64,000 nucleotides of DNA from Peptoniphilaceae bacterium (GTDB lineage Bacteria > Bacillota > Clostridia > Tissierellales > Peptoniphilaceae). The DNA is taken from contig CAJUSY010000006.1 of NCBI GenBank assembly GCA_910589545.1, forward strand, positions 1 through 64,000, read 5' to 3'. Of the stretch, positions 54,066 through 62,835 are shown piece by piece. How positions within the stretch are numbered: the first letter of the stretch is position 1; every line of letters begins with the position of its first letter. The notes under the pieces were generated by a model that was not told where the DNA came from, searched no databases, and was given only the letters and a program-made list of their open reading frames with translations. A program made the translations under genes and the position numbers.

Positions 54066-55613
54066 ATGAATTTTCCAGTACTAAAGGGAGCTGGCTATGT
54101 ATTAGTCAACACTCCTGATATGATTATCCAAAACGGATCAACATGTCAAACTGAAAGAGTAGTAAACCCAGATTCTGAATTCTTACAAGAAGTTGGAAAA
54201 CACATTAGAAGTTTTGATGAGGTAGTAAAATATCTTCCTAACCAAGTTTATATAGGAAATGTATCTCCTCAAGAACTTGAAAATTACGAAATGCCATTTA
54301 CTGATCACTCTTACGAAGAAGGTAAGGCTGATGGTAAAATGGGTAAAATCGTAAAACAAGATGTATTCATTGCCCTATTACAAATGTGTGATGCATTCGA
54401 CTTAGTAAAACTTTCTGAAGAATTCGTAAACGAAATCAAACCAGTTATCGAAAAAGAATATCCTATTTTAGAACCATATTTTGGTCACTTAAAAGGATCT
54501 GATATTTCAAATGCTCAAGAATTATTCGACACTCACATGGCAGAAGCTTTATACCATGACGGAAAAGTTTGTGGTTATATCAAAGCAGCTCATGATATCG
54601 ACGTAAACTTAAGCGCTCACACAATGTTCGAAAACTTAGTAGTAAAAGCTTCAGGTGTACTAGCAGCTGTAGAATTAGTTACTAAGAACGACATTAATAG
54701 AGATGATATAGATTATGTAATCGAATGTTCAGAAGAAGCCTGCGGAGACGTTAACCAAAGAGGTGGCGGTAACTTCGCTAAATCAATCGCTGAAATCGTA
54801 GGATTACAAAATGCAACAGGCTCTGATACAAGAGGATTCTGTGCAGCTCCTATTCACTCATTAATCGAAGCAAGTGCTTTAGTTAAATCTGGTGTTTATA
54901 AGAATGTTATGGTAGTAGCAGGTGGTTCAACTGCTAAATTAGGTATGAACGCTAAAGACCACGTTAAAAAGGGCTTCCCAGTTCTTGAAGACGTAGTTGG
55001 TGGATTTGCAATATTAATCTCTGAAAATGATGGTGTTCACCCAGTATTAAGAACTGACATCGTAGGACGTCACACTGTTAAGACTGGTTCTTCACCACAA
55101 GCAGTTATCTCAAGCTTAGTATCTCATTCATTAGAAGAAAATGGATTAAAGATTACTGATGTAGATAAATACTCTGTAGAAATGCAAAACCCAGACATCA
55201 CTAAACCTGCTGGAGCTGGAAATGTTCCTGAAGCTAACTATAAGATGATTGCTGCCCTTGCTGTTAAACAAGGAGACTTAGATAGAAAAGAATTAGCTAA
55301 TTTTATTAAAGATAAAGGCTTAGTAGGTTGGGCTCCAACACAAGGACACATCCCATCAGGAATTCCTTATGCAGGACATGCTATCAAAGACTTAACTGAA
55401 GGAGATTACAACAGAGTAATGTTCGTTGGTAAAGGTAGTTTGTTCCTAGGTAGAATGACTAACTTATTTGATGGTGTATCTATCGTTATGGAAAGAAATG
55501 ATGGTAAAATGGAAGATGAATCATCAGTTTCATCTGAATCAGAAAAGGATCAAATTAAGAAAGTAATCGCAGAATCCATGAGAAAACTAGCTGAAAATCT
55601 TTTAGCAGAATAG
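54066..55613 (+). CDS. grdC: Glycine reductase component C, subunit GrdC
   Basis: 515 aa. The beta subunit of protein C, related to ketoacyl synthases (FabH-like); with GrdD it turns carboxymethyl-Se-GrdA into acetyl phosphate. Segments VIECSEEACGD, CAAPIHSLIEASALV and PDITKPAGAGNVPEANYK are characteristic; the first two contain cysteines that correspond to family conserved positions. AAAGGAG lies at the start, 39 bp after grdB. Confidence 0.94.
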   Translation: MNFPVLKGAGYVLVNTPDMIIQNGSTCQTERVVNPDSEFLQEVGKHIRSFDEVVKYLPNQVYIGNVSPQELENYEMPFTDHSYEEGKADGKMGKIVKQDVFIALLQMCDAFDLVKLSEEFVNEIKPVIEKEYPILEPYFGHLKGSDISNAQELFDTHMAEALYHDGKVCGYIKAAHDIDVNLSAHTMFENLVVKASGVLAAVELVTKNDINRDDIDYVIECSEEACGDVNQRGGGNFAKSIAEIVGLQNATGSDTRGFCAAPIHSLIEASALVKSGVYKNVMVVAGGSTAKLGMNAKDHVKKGFPVLEDVVGGFAILISENDGVHPVLRTDIVGRHTVKTGSSPQAVISSLVSHSLEENGLKITDVDKYSVEMQNPDITKPAGAGNVPEANYKMIAALAVKQGDLDRKELANFIKDKGLVGWAPTQGHIPSGIPYAGHAIKDLTEGDYNRVMFVGKGSLFLGRMTNLFDGVSIVMERNDGKMEDESSVSSESEKDQIKKVIAESMRKLAENLLAE

Positions 55614-55623
55614 AGGTGTAGAC

Positions 55624-56769
55624 ATGGATAATAAAAAAATTTCCGAAGTATTTCTTGAAATATCTGAAGCTATCGAAAGCGGAAAATTTGGTAAGAAAGT
55701 AAAAATTGGTCTTACTACTTTAGGTAGTGAACACGGTGTTGAAAACATGAAAAAAGCTATTGAATTAGCTGATTCTGATCTTTTTGAAGTAGTTGTTATC
55801 GGTGAAAAAGTTGATGATGAACATGAAACTTACGAAGTTGATAACGATGAAGACATGTACAAGAAGATGGAAGAATTACTAGACAGTGGCGAAATTCAAG
55901 CATGTGTAACTCTTCACTACAACTTCCCTATTGGTGTTTCAACAGTTGGTAGAGTAATTACTCCTGGTACTGGCAAAGAAATGTTCTTAGCTACTACAAC
56001 AGGAACTAGTGATACAGAAAGAACAAAAGCTATGGTAAGAAATGCTGTTGCAGGTGTTATCGCAGCTAAATCTTGTGGTATCGAAAAACCAACAGTTGGT
56101 ATTTTAAACATCGATGGTGCAAGACAAGTAGAAAAAGCTTTGAAACACTTCAAAGATAACGGATTCGATATAGAATTTGCTGAAAGCCAAAGAGCTGACG
56201 GTGGTATCGTAATGAGAGGTAATGACCTTCTTATGGGAAGCTGTGATGTAATGGTAACTGATTCATTAACAGGTAACTTATTAATGAAGATGTTCGGTTC
56301 ATTCACATCAGGTGGTAACTACGAAACTACTGGTTTCGGATATGGTCCTGGTATCGGTGAAGGCTACGAAAGAAACATATTTATAGTATCTCGTGCTTCA
56401 GGTGCTCCTGTAGTTGCAAATGCTTTAAAATATGCTTACCAAACTGTAGCTGGTGGAATTGATAACAATAAAAAATCTATCTATAAACAAGCTGAAAAGG
56501 CTGACTTCAAAGGCATCTTAGATTCTTTAACTAAGAAAGAAGCTCCAAAAGAAGCTACTGAAGAAGTTAAAATGCCAGATAAAGAAGTCGTATCTGCAAC
56601 AATCTCAGGAATTGATATTCTTGAAATTGAAGATGCTGTTCAAGCTTTATGGAAAGAAAATATATACGCTGAAAGCGGTATGGGCTGTACTGGTCCAATC
56701 GTTCAAGTGTCTGATGCAAACTTAGATAAAGCATCACAAATACTAAAACAAAATGGTTATATAGAATAA
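55624..56769 (+). CDS. grdD: Glycine reductase component C, subunit GrdD
   Basis: 381 aa. PlsX-like fold (N-terminal KIGLTTLGSEHG, MRGNDLLMGSCDVMVTDSLTGN, FTSGGNYETTGFGYGPGIG), with a C-terminal cysteine, C355, in ESGMGCTGPIVQV that corresponds to the acetyl-carrying Cys described for GrdD in Clostridia. Releases acetyl phosphate, from which ATP is made. It follows grdC after 10 bp with GAGGTG. Last gene of the operon. Confidence 0.94.
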   Translation: MDNKKISEVFLEISEAIESGKFGKKVKIGLTTLGSEHGVENMKKAIELADSDLFEVVVIGEKVDDEHETYEVDNDEDMYKKMEELLDSGEIQACVTLHYNFPIGVSTVGRVITPGTGKEMFLATTTGTSDTERTKAMVRNAVAGVIAAKSCGIEKPTVGILNIDGARQVEKALKHFKDNGFDIEFAESQRADGGIVMRGNDLLMGSCDVMVTDSLTGNLLMKMFGSFTSGGNYETTGFGYGPGIGEGYERNIFIVSRASGAPVVANALKYAYQTVAGGIDNNKKSIYKQAEKADFKGILDSLTKKEAPKEATEEVKMPDKEVVSATISGIDILEIEDAVQALWKENIYAESGMGCTGPIVQVSDANLDKASQILKQNGYIE

Positions 56770-56787
56770 TATTCTATAGACTTTTAA

Positions 56788-56820
56788 AAAGATGTGCGAT
56801 TATATCACACATCTTTTTTT
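56788..56820 (+). terminator. Terminator of the grd operon
   Basis: AAAGATGTG/CACATCTTT followed by TTTT. Confidence 0.85.
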
Positions 56821-56852
56821 GTTACCTATTATTTTAATTTTACCCTTATAAT

Positions 56853-56889
56853 GAAAAAGAGACTGAACGTTTATTAAACAATCAGTCTC
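56853..56889 (-). terminator. Terminator of the YitT gene
   Basis: GAGACTGA and TCAGTCTC (56859-56866, 56882-56889) with TTTTTC on the minus strand. Confidence 0.8.
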
Positions 56890-56902
56890 AAATTTGTTTT
56901 TA

Positions 56903-57775
56903 CTATTCTATTATATTTCTCCATCTCCAACCGTAAGTTTCACTTGCGTTACATACAATTACGAATGCCAATGGATCTATTTCTTGAATGTATTTTTTAA
57001 GCATTATAAAATCTCTGTTGCTTACAACTGTTTGAACTATTTCTTTTTCCATACCAGAGTAAGCGCCTTTTGCAGTATAAATATTAGCAGATCTCGTAAG
57101 GTTATCTACCAAGAATTTGCTTACTTCATCAGGCTTAGATGTGGTAATAGTGCAAAGTTTTGAAGTATTCATACCATTAATAGTAAAATCTATTATTAAG
57201 CCATTAAGTACAGTACCTACAAGAGAGTATATCGCTATTTCTGTTCCGTAAGCATACCATGCAGATAATGTTATAAGAAAATCAACTATCAAGCAACCCT
57301 TACCCAACTCAATTCCAAAATACTTGTTCAAAATCTTAGCAAATATATCTGATCCTCCAGTAGATGCGTAATTATTAAGTACAATCCCAACTCCTGACCC
57401 ATAAATCATTACAGCTGCAATCAATTGTATCATTTTTCCATCAAATAATGGTTTTTCCAAAGGAAATACTATATCCAAAACCCAAACTAATAAACTTAGC
57501 CCTAAAGCGCAAATTATAGTTTTAAGCCCAAATGCTTTACCTAGTGTTATAAATCCTACTATAAACAAAATAGTGTTTATTATAATTAAAATTGGGCCTG
57601 TTGATATGGGAACGAAATTTCCTATTACAATAGCCATTCCCGCTGCCCCACCTAACGACAATTTATTAGGTGCTAAGAAGAAATGGATTCCCAAAGCAAT
57701 AAGGATGACACCAACTGCCATCATAATCACGCTTTTTCTTTTATTTCTTTTTTCTAAAGCGTCTAAATCAATCAT
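56903..57775 (-). CDS. YitT family membrane protein
   Basis: 290 aa. Five or so N-terminal helices (about 15-210) followed by a soluble DUF2179 domain (MNTSKLCTITTSKPDEVSKFLVDNL...). The family's GGAAGMAIVI and STGGSDIFAKILNKYF segments are intact. Proposed transporter with unknown substrate. A GGGGGATAAT site precedes the start. Monocistronic. Confidence 0.88.
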   Translation of the reverse strand: MIDLDALEKRNKRKSVIMMAVGVILIALGIHFFLAPNKLSLGGAAGMAIVIGNFVPISTGPILIIINTILFIVGFITLGKAFGLKTIICALGLSLLVWVLDIVFPLEKPLFDGKMIQLIAAVMIYGSGVGIVLNNYASTGGSDIFAKILNKYFGIELGKGCLIVDFLITLSAWYAYGTEIAIYSLVGTVLNGLIIDFTINGMNTSKLCTITTSKPDEVSKFLVDNLTRSANIYTAKGAYSGMEKEIVQTVVSNRDFIMLKKYIQEIDPLAFVIVCNASETYGWRWRNIIE

Positions 57776-57875
57776 ATTATCCCCCTAGTAATTTATGCAC
57801 TAATATTATAACAATTGAATATACAATTTACAACGGTATATTCATTGATTTTTAACAAATATTTTTTATGTTAAT

Positions 57876-58661
57876 TTACAAAATATCAATAAATCTTTCT
57901 ATTGGTAAGCCTCTAGCTTTATCTCTTATGTCCAAAGAAAGTTTTAATAATTCAGTCGTTTTCAGACTTGCATAACTTGCAGAGTCAAATATAGATTTGT
58001 TTTCTGTGTATTGACTTATAAACAGCGCCGAAAACAAATCCCCTGTTCCAGCGTATGATGTATCGATGTATTCATAGTAAATCTTATCGAATTTCAAATT
58101 CTCATCCATACAAAAAACAAAGTGCTCATCATCTTCTTCAACGCTAGTTATAACAGCGTATTTTGCACCCATTTGTATCAGTTTTTCTGCAACATCTTTT
58201 ATTGGATCATTCATCATGGATGTTATTAATTTGGCCTCTGTTTCATTCGGGATTATAACAGTTGCTACATCAATAAGTTTTCTGAAATTTTCGATATTTC
58301 TTCCATCCAAACCATTGTAAAGTTTGCCGTTATCAGCCATAATAGGATCAACTATAACATCTGGTGAATTTTTTTGTTTGGATATGAATTCTTTTATAAT
58401 ATCAACTTGTTCCAAGCTATTCAAAAATCCTGTAGCTATCAAATCAAAACTAAAATCCAATTCCTCCCAAACCTTTGTAGCTTTTCTCATGTATTCAGTT
58501 GTATCTAATATAGCAAATTTGCCATAATCCAGCGTATTACTTACAACAGCTGTGGGCAAATTAAAAACGCTTTTACCTTTGTTGCTAAGAACAGGAATCA
58601 TACAGCTTAAAGCTACTCTCCCATATCCTGGCATATCATTGATTAGTAATATATCTTTCAT
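57876..58661 (-). CDS. Pyridoxamine/pyridoxal kinase
   Basis: 261 aa ribokinase-fold protein. N-terminal INDMPGYGRVALS (substrate site), DPIMADNGKLYNG in the middle, PNETEA, and the C-terminal anion-hole motif D-T-S-Y-A-G-T-G-D-L-F-S (catalytic Asp in GTGD). Phosphorylates B6 vitamers to supply PLP, needed here by SelA, SufS and GcvP. Monocistronic; divergent from murC. Confidence 0.85.
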   Translation of the reverse strand: MKDILLINDMPGYGRVALSCMIPVLSNKGKSVFNLPTAVVSNTLDYGKFAILDTTEYMRKATKVWEELDFSFDLIATGFLNSLEQVDIIKEFISKQKNSPDVIVDPIMADNGKLYNGLDGRNIENFRKLIDVATVIIPNETEAKLITSMMNDPIKDVAEKLIQMGAKYAVITSVEEDDEHFVFCMDENLKFDKIYYEYIDTSYAGTGDLFSALFISQYTENKSIFDSASYASLKTTELLKLSLDIRDKARGLPIERFIDIL

Positions 58662-58804
58662 ATTTTCTCCTCCATCTAATTATAACACTAAAAACACATT
58701 TGTATATCAAATTAATCTTTATATTTTTGTAGATATTAACCTCTCAAATGCTCATATTTTCCCTATTTTTTGTGATATAATATCAAATGGAATAAGGAGG
58801 GCTT

Positions 58805-60190
58805 ATGTTCAATTTTAATATAGAAGAGCACAAATTTAAATATATACATTTTATTGGGATTGGTGGCATATCGATGAGTGGTATCGCTGAATTATTAAAT
58901 CATTACGGATACAAAGTTTCCGGAAGTGACAGAGAAGAATCTGACGAAACTACAAGATTAGAAAGTCTCGGAGTTGAAATATTTATCGGACAAAAAAAAG
59001 AAAACATCACTAATCCAGACTTAATCGTATACACTGATGCAATATTAAATGATAACGAAGAATTAATCGCCGCAAGAGAACTTGGAGTAGATGTAGTAAG
59101 CAGAGGAGTTTTCCTTGGTGCTTTAATGAGAAACTACAAATATTCAATTGGAGTTAGTGGATCTCACGGCAAATCAACTACCACATCTATGATTGCCAAA
59201 ATCTTAATAGATAAGAAAGTTGATCCATCCATACTTTTAGGAGGAAAGTTGGACGAAATCCAAGGTAACGTACATTGCGGTAATAGTGAGTACATGCTAA
59301 CTGAAGCCTGCGAATACAAGGCAAATATACTCAACTACTATCCTTCTATGGCTATAATACTTAACATAGACGAAGACCACTTAGATTTCTACAAAGATTT
59401 GAACCATATCGTGGCAACGTTCATCGGTTACATGAAGAACTTAGACGAAAATTCCAAGGCAATAATTAACATAGATGATCCAAACTGCAAACCTCTGTTA
59501 TCACACATCAAAGGTGAAATCATAACATTTGGTATCGAAAATGAAAAAGCTGATTACAACATTCACGATATAACTTTCAATGAAAATGGCAATCCAACTT
59601 TCCTGATTTCATCAGGTAGATTTGATAAAGATGAGGAATTTTCACTTTCTATAATAGGTCGCCACAATATTTACGATGCTGCGGCTGCAATAATAGCTTG
59701 CTTTGAATTCCATATTGATATCGACACTATTAGAAAAAACATGAAAGAATACAAAAACCTACACAGAAGAATGGAAACAGTAGGTTTTTATAATGGTTGT
59801 GAAGTGAAAACTGACTACGGTCATCACCCTACTGAAATAAAAAACACTTTGAAAGCTTTAAATGAACACAAAAAAGGAAAATTCTACTGTGTATTCCAAC
59901 CACACACCTATTCAAGAACTAAAATGTTATTGGACGATTTTGCAAATTCATTCTACGATTGTGATGAAGTCATCGTAACAGAAATTTACGCTGCAAGAGA
60001 AAAATTCGACAACAGCATACATTCAACTGATTTAGTAGAAAAGCTTGTGGATAACGGTGTAAATGCAAAATACTATAAAACTTTTGAAGAAGCTTGTGAT
60101 TATTTGCGAAAAAATGTCAAGGAAAATGATATGGTCCTTACGACTGGTTGTGGAAATCCAGATGTACTTGCGAAGATGATAGTGAAATAA
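58805..60190 (+). CDS. murC: UDP-N-acetylmuramate--L-alanine ligase
   Basis: 461 aa Mur ligase. UDP-binding GIGGISMSGIAELL at the N-terminus, ATP-binding GSHGKST (119-125), LTEACEYKANILNYYPSMAIILNI, and C-terminal VFQPHTYSR and ADEVIVTEIYAARE-like motifs. Adds the first amino acid to UDP-MurNAc in the cytosol. Promoter TATAAT and an AAGGAGGG site upstream. The next gene starts one base past the stop, so they share a transcript. Confidence 0.95.
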   Translation: MFNFNIEEHKFKYIHFIGIGGISMSGIAELLNHYGYKVSGSDREESDETTRLESLGVEIFIGQKKENITNPDLIVYTDAILNDNEELIAARELGVDVVSRGVFLGALMRNYKYSIGVSGSHGKSTTTSMIAKILIDKKVDPSILLGGKLDEIQGNVHCGNSEYMLTEACEYKANILNYYPSMAIILNIDEDHLDFYKDLNHIVATFIGYMKNLDENSKAIINIDDPNCKPLLSHIKGEIITFGIENEKADYNIHDITFNENGNPTFLISSGRFDKDEEFSLSIIGRHNIYDAAAAIIACFEFHIDIDTIRKNMKEYKNLHRRMETVGFYNGCEVKTDYGHHPTEIKNTLKALNEHKKGKFYCVFQPHTYSRTKMLLDDFANSFYDCDEVIVTEIYAAREKFDNSIHSTDLVEKLVDNGVNAKYYKTFEEACDYLRKNVKENDMVLTTGCGNPDVLAKMIVK

Positions 60191-60191
60191 T

Positions 60192-61130
60192 ATGTGTACG
60201 ACAGTTATTGTAGATTATCCAAAAGGCTCTGTCATGGCTCGTACTTTGGATTTCGAAATGCCTTTGGAATACAATATGATATATATTCCAAGAGGATTTC
60301 ACTATGCTGATGATTTGTACCACAAACCAATGCGTTCTAAGTACAAAATGATGGGAATGTGCTTTAGAAATCTATATCCAATAAAGGATGGTGTCAATGA
60401 ACACGGGCTTTGTGGTTGCACTAATATGTTTATCGCAAATAATTTGTTCAGTAACCACCCTATTGAAGGAAAAATCAATACAACTTCACTTGATTTCATG
60501 AATTTTGCACTAGGAAACTACAAAACAGTTGAGGAACTGTTAAATGATTTGGACAATATTCACCTTGCAAACAAAGATATCGATGGCAATTCAGTCATAT
60601 GCCCTGATTTCCATTTTATGTTTGTCGATAGAACTGGTGATTCAACAGTTTTGGAATATAAAAACCACAAATTAATCCCATGTGGAGATAATCCCAAAGT
60701 AATGACTAATTCTCCAAAGTATTCTTCACACGTAAAAAGATACGAAAAATCTGTCGGAGAATTATCCAAATTTAATCAAATAAAAGATTTGACAGGAGCT
60801 TATGATCCAGTAAGTAGATTCATCAGAGCAAAATACATCCTATCAACTCACAAGAAATCAAATAATGTAAATGAGGCATTCTCATCTGCATTCAGTATAT
60901 TAGAGCCTCTAAAAATCACTGAGGGCTTTTTTAAGAACGATTCACACGATTACTATACATTTACTAGGTATATCAGTGCTTTCGACACACAGACAGCTTC
61001 TATGGCTGTTAGAACACATTCCAATACTCAAACATATTTGATAGATTTTAATGATATCCCAGATGAAAATGAAATATACTCGTATTATTTCGAAAACAAA
61101 TTAGAATTTAAAAGAATTAATAAAGGATAG
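60192..61130 (+). CDS. Choloylglycine hydrolase / penicillin V acylase family Ntn hydrolase
   Basis: 312 aa. After Met removal, Cys2 is the N-terminal nucleophile; R17 and D20 (ARTLDFE), an Asn in GCTNMF, N in VMTNSP and an Arg in SRFIRAK complete the set seen in bile salt hydrolases and penicillin V acylases. Acts on amide bonds of conjugated bile acids, penicillin V or other acylated amino acids; the sequence does not decide. It is linked to murC by one base, with no signal peptide. Related genes may also cleave N-acyl lactones or peptidoglycan-derived amides. Confidence 0.85.
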   Translation: MCTTVIVDYPKGSVMARTLDFEMPLEYNMIYIPRGFHYADDLYHKPMRSKYKMMGMCFRNLYPIKDGVNEHGLCGCTNMFIANNLFSNHPIEGKINTTSLDFMNFALGNYKTVEELLNDLDNIHLANKDIDGNSVICPDFHFMFVDRTGDSTVLEYKNHKLIPCGDNPKVMTNSPKYSSHVKRYEKSVGELSKFNQIKDLTGAYDPVSRFIRAKYILSTHKKSNNVNEAFSSAFSILEPLKITEGFFKNDSHDYYTFTRYISAFDTQTASMAVRTHSNTQTYLIDFNDIPDENEIYSYYFENKLEFKRINKG

Positions 61131-61152
61131 GCGTTTCCTATCCTTTATTTTA
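61119..61152 (+). terminator. Terminator of the murC operon
   Basis: AATAAAGGATAGG/CCTATCCTTTATT around CGTTT then TTT. The stem overlaps the last codons. Confidence 0.85.
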
Positions 61153-61170
61153 AATGAAATTTAATAATTT

Positions 61171-61215
61171 TCAAAAAAATAGAAGCTATTTTGTGATTAA
61201 CAAAAAGCTTCTATT
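61171..61215 (-). terminator. Terminator of the DAACS symporter gene
   Basis: AATAGAAGCT/AGCTTCTATT with TTTTTTT on the minus strand. Confidence 0.8.
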
Positions 61216-61223
61216 TATTTCAA

Positions 61224-62504
61224 TTATGCATTGAATTTTTCTAAATCTAAATCGTGTTGCATTGCAGCTACCATAACACCAGTAGATCCACCTGCGTGAA
61301 CGTTAGTTGAAGTACGCGCCATATCTGCAACACCTTGGATTGGGCTTAGTACCAAAATCATTTCGACTGGTAATCCCATTGTAGCAAAAATAGCTGTTGC
61401 TTGAATAGTTCCTGTTCCTGGTACTCCTACTGTTCCCATTGATGCGAACAAGCATGAACCAACCATGATAAGGTATTGAGTTGCTGAGAACGGAATATTA
61501 AGAGCGTTTATTGTGAACATTGCTAATAAAATTGGCCAAACAGCTGCACAACCTGGCATACCAAATGTTGTACCAATTGATGCTGCAAATGATGCAGTTT
61601 CTGTAGGTACACCCATGTCTTCTTGTTCTTTAATGTTTGCTGGCAAAGATCCAATAGAACTTTGTGTAGTAAATGCTATCAACCATGCTGGGAAGAATTT
61701 ACGTTGGAACTTGAATGGATTGATGTGTGCAATCAAACTCATCATAGCTGATGTAGTGATGAATGTGTGGAACAAACATGCTACATAAACCATTAATAAT
61801 AAGAATAATAATGATTTAACGAATGATAAATCCAATGTAGCAACTTGGTTTGCTAATAATGAAAGAACAGCATAAGGAGTAAATTCGATGATTTCTCCAA
61901 TAACTTTGTTCATTACTTTGTTACCAGCTTCTACAAAATCCATGAATGGTTTGATTTCTTCTTTGTTATTGTATCTAAGTATAACAATACCGATAATAAT
62001 TGCAAAAATTACAATTGGGACGATTTTGTTGTGACTCATACTGTCGATAATATTCTTAGGGAAGAAACTTACAAATACATCTGCGAAAGGTGGAACTTCC
62101 TTAACCTTGTCTGCAACATCCATTTTGATGTTGGCATTCATTCCTATATTTACTAATTTACCTAAAATTATAGACAATATAGCAGCTAAAACATTGTGTA
62201 AAGCTAAAATAATAATTGTTTTGCCACCCATTGATCTTAATTTTTCTGAGCTTTCCAAAGATGCAACTGTAGTAATAATTGAGAATAATAATAATGGAAT
62301 TACAAATGCTTGTAATAAACTTGCAAACACACGACCAAATATTGCTACGTAATCTGTGCTTCCTTTGAAAATAAGTCCTACTATCGCACCCATAGCTGTA
62401 GCTAATAAAATTCTAACCATGAATGAAGTACCTTTTTTCTTCAAACGATCGATAACTACGCATAAGGCGAAAGCTACAACTAAAGCGATTAAGCTTTTAA
62501 TCAT
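61224..62504 (-). CDS. Dicarboxylate/amino acid:cation symporter (TcyP-like)
   Basis: 426 aa, about eight helices and two re-entrant hairpins. The serine-rich TTQSSIGSLP hairpin, the AASIGTTFGMPGCAAVWP segment and the VGVPGTGT hairpin are typical of the DAACS family. The VPGTGTIQATAIF and GVADMARTSTNV parts resemble the cystine transporter TcyP more than glutamate carriers, but substrate is inferred. AAGGAGATG lies at the start. The 330 bp upstream hold no gene. Confidence 0.82.
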   Translation of the reverse strand: MIKSLIALVVAFALCVVIDRLKKKGTSFMVRILLATAMGAIVGLIFKGSTDYVAIFGRVFASLLQAFVIPLLLFSIITTVASLESSEKLRSMGGKTIIILALHNVLAAILSIILGKLVNIGMNANIKMDVADKVKEVPPFADVFVSFFPKNIIDSMSHNKIVPIVIFAIIIGIVILRYNNKEEIKPFMDFVEAGNKVMNKVIGEIIEFTPYAVLSLLANQVATLDLSFVKSLLFLLLMVYVACLFHTFITTSAMMSLIAHINPFKFQRKFFPAWLIAFTTQSSIGSLPANIKEQEDMGVPTETASFAASIGTTFGMPGCAAVWPILLAMFTINALNIPFSATQYLIMVGSCLFASMGTVGVPGTGTIQATAIFATMGLPVEMILVLSPIQGVADMARTSTNVHAGGSTGVMVAAMQHDLDLEKFNA

Positions 62505-62835
62505 ATTTACATCTCCTTTATATTTTTGTCACATTAATCTTATCATATTGTCTGAATATAAACAATCATTTGTACTTTAATCTATCGTTTTCATGAAAAT
62601 TTATTTATTGAATTATCCTATAAATCAATTTTTCCTGTAATTTAAGGGGTTTGTTTTAATTCTAACCAAAAAAATTATCAGAATACTTTTAAAATTATTT
62701 TATAAATTATATGAGAATCATTAAGTTATCAATGTTTATCGTATTTTAATTTTTAATTTTATAATTGGCAAAATTATTTAATTATTGTAATATATTGTTT
62801 TTTTCAATAAAAAAGACCGATGATTAACATCAGCC
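62505..62835. other. A/T-rich intergenic region
   Basis: 331 bp between the DAACS symporter start and the MATE terminator. Very A/T-rich. I see no open frame, RNA or repeat; it should contain the symporter promoter, which I cannot place. Confidence 0.4.
62808..62835 (-). terminator. Terminator of the MATE gene
   Basis: GGCTGATG and CATCGGTC (minus-strand order) pair with two G-U pairs, then TTTTTTATTG. Confidence 0.7.
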
